Origin: Corallincola sp.
GTDB lineage: Bacteria > Pseudomonadota > Gammaproteobacteria > Enterobacterales > Neiellaceae
Assembly (NCBI GenBank): GCA_017998495.1
Contig: JAGOCY010000132.1
Location: 1-5,409 of the forward strand
Length of the DNA stretch: 5,409 bases
Direction of reading: 5' to 3'
Shown: positions 5,400 through 5,409 of the stretch, piece after piece
How positions within the stretch are numbered: position 1 is the first letter of the stretch
How the letters are laid out: the number at the start of each line of letters is the position of its first letter
Notes under the pieces: model-generated
Seen by the model: only the letters and a program-made list of their open reading frames with translations
Database searches by the model: none
What the model was told of the DNA's origin: nothing
Made by a program: the position numbers and the translations under genes

Positions 5400-5409
5400 A
5401 TGTTCGTAC
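5400..5409 (+). CDS. secA: Presumed start of secA (preprotein translocase ATPase), cut by window edge
   Basis: Only ATG TTC GTA C is visible (Met-Phe-Val). SecA proteins of several gammaproteobacteria begin Met-Phe, and secA is the usual next gene after lpxC, dciA and the M23 gene. The ribosome binding site is weak (GAG in ATCGAGTCC). The call rests almost entirely on gene order; the coding sequence itself is too short to identify. Confidence 0.5.

Noticed and set aside
1..5409. Search by eye for tRNA or rRNA genes, CRISPR arrays, insertion sequences and attachment sites
   Set aside because: None seen. The window is almost fully occupied by core genes, and no long repeats or terminal inverted repeats were noticed.

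Overview
This window is the 3' end of a gammaproteobacterial division and cell-wall (dcw) cluster and the genes that follow it. The order is ftsQ (C-terminal part) > ftsA > ftsZ > lpxC > terminator < dciA (DUF721), then an M23 metallopeptidase gene > and the first bases of what is probably secA >. The DNA is GC-rich. FtsA, FtsZ and LpxC look closer to the Escherichia/Aeromonas/Alteromonas type than to Pseudomonas (for example FtsZ ending in DIPAFLRRQAD, and LpxC keeping the E. coli residue numbering at every active-site position). The DUF721 gene and M23 gene between lpxC and secA, with no secM, argue against Enterobacterales. A marine or aquatic gammaproteobacterium, for instance an Aeromonadales or Alteromonadales relative, is plausible, but the species cannot be named from this sequence.

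Region 1-2871 encodes divisome parts. FtsQ is the inner-membrane hub that binds FtsB/FtsL. FtsA is the actin-like tether that anchors FtsZ to the membrane. FtsZ is the tubulin-like ring GTPase. ftsQ and ftsA overlap by ATGA, and ftsZ follows 33 nt after ftsA with a good ribosome binding site. The 88-nt ftsZ-lpxC gap holds three successive short inverted repeats and a weak promoter candidate. LpxC (2960-3871) carries out the committed step of lipid A synthesis. A strong intrinsic terminator (3896-3930) closes this rightward unit.

Region 3929-4384 (minus strand) is a DciA-family gene, the probable operator of the replicative helicase DnaB. Its frame is cut by an in-frame TAG at 3995-3997. The same frame continues beyond the TAG for 21 plausible codons to a TAA at 3929-3931, exactly at the terminator. 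This is the most notable oddity of the window: a nonsense mutation, a sequence error, or a genuine shortening of an important replication protein.

Region 4413-5303 (plus) encodes a membrane-anchored, coiled-coil M23 endopeptidase with an intact zinc site. It is divergent from dciA with only 28 bp between start codons. The last 106 bases are a leader with a TTGACA box and a GC-rich stem-loop, then an ATG at 5400 that is probably the secA start.

Everything here belongs to conserved core gene families. I do not see a new defence, mobile or biosynthetic system.
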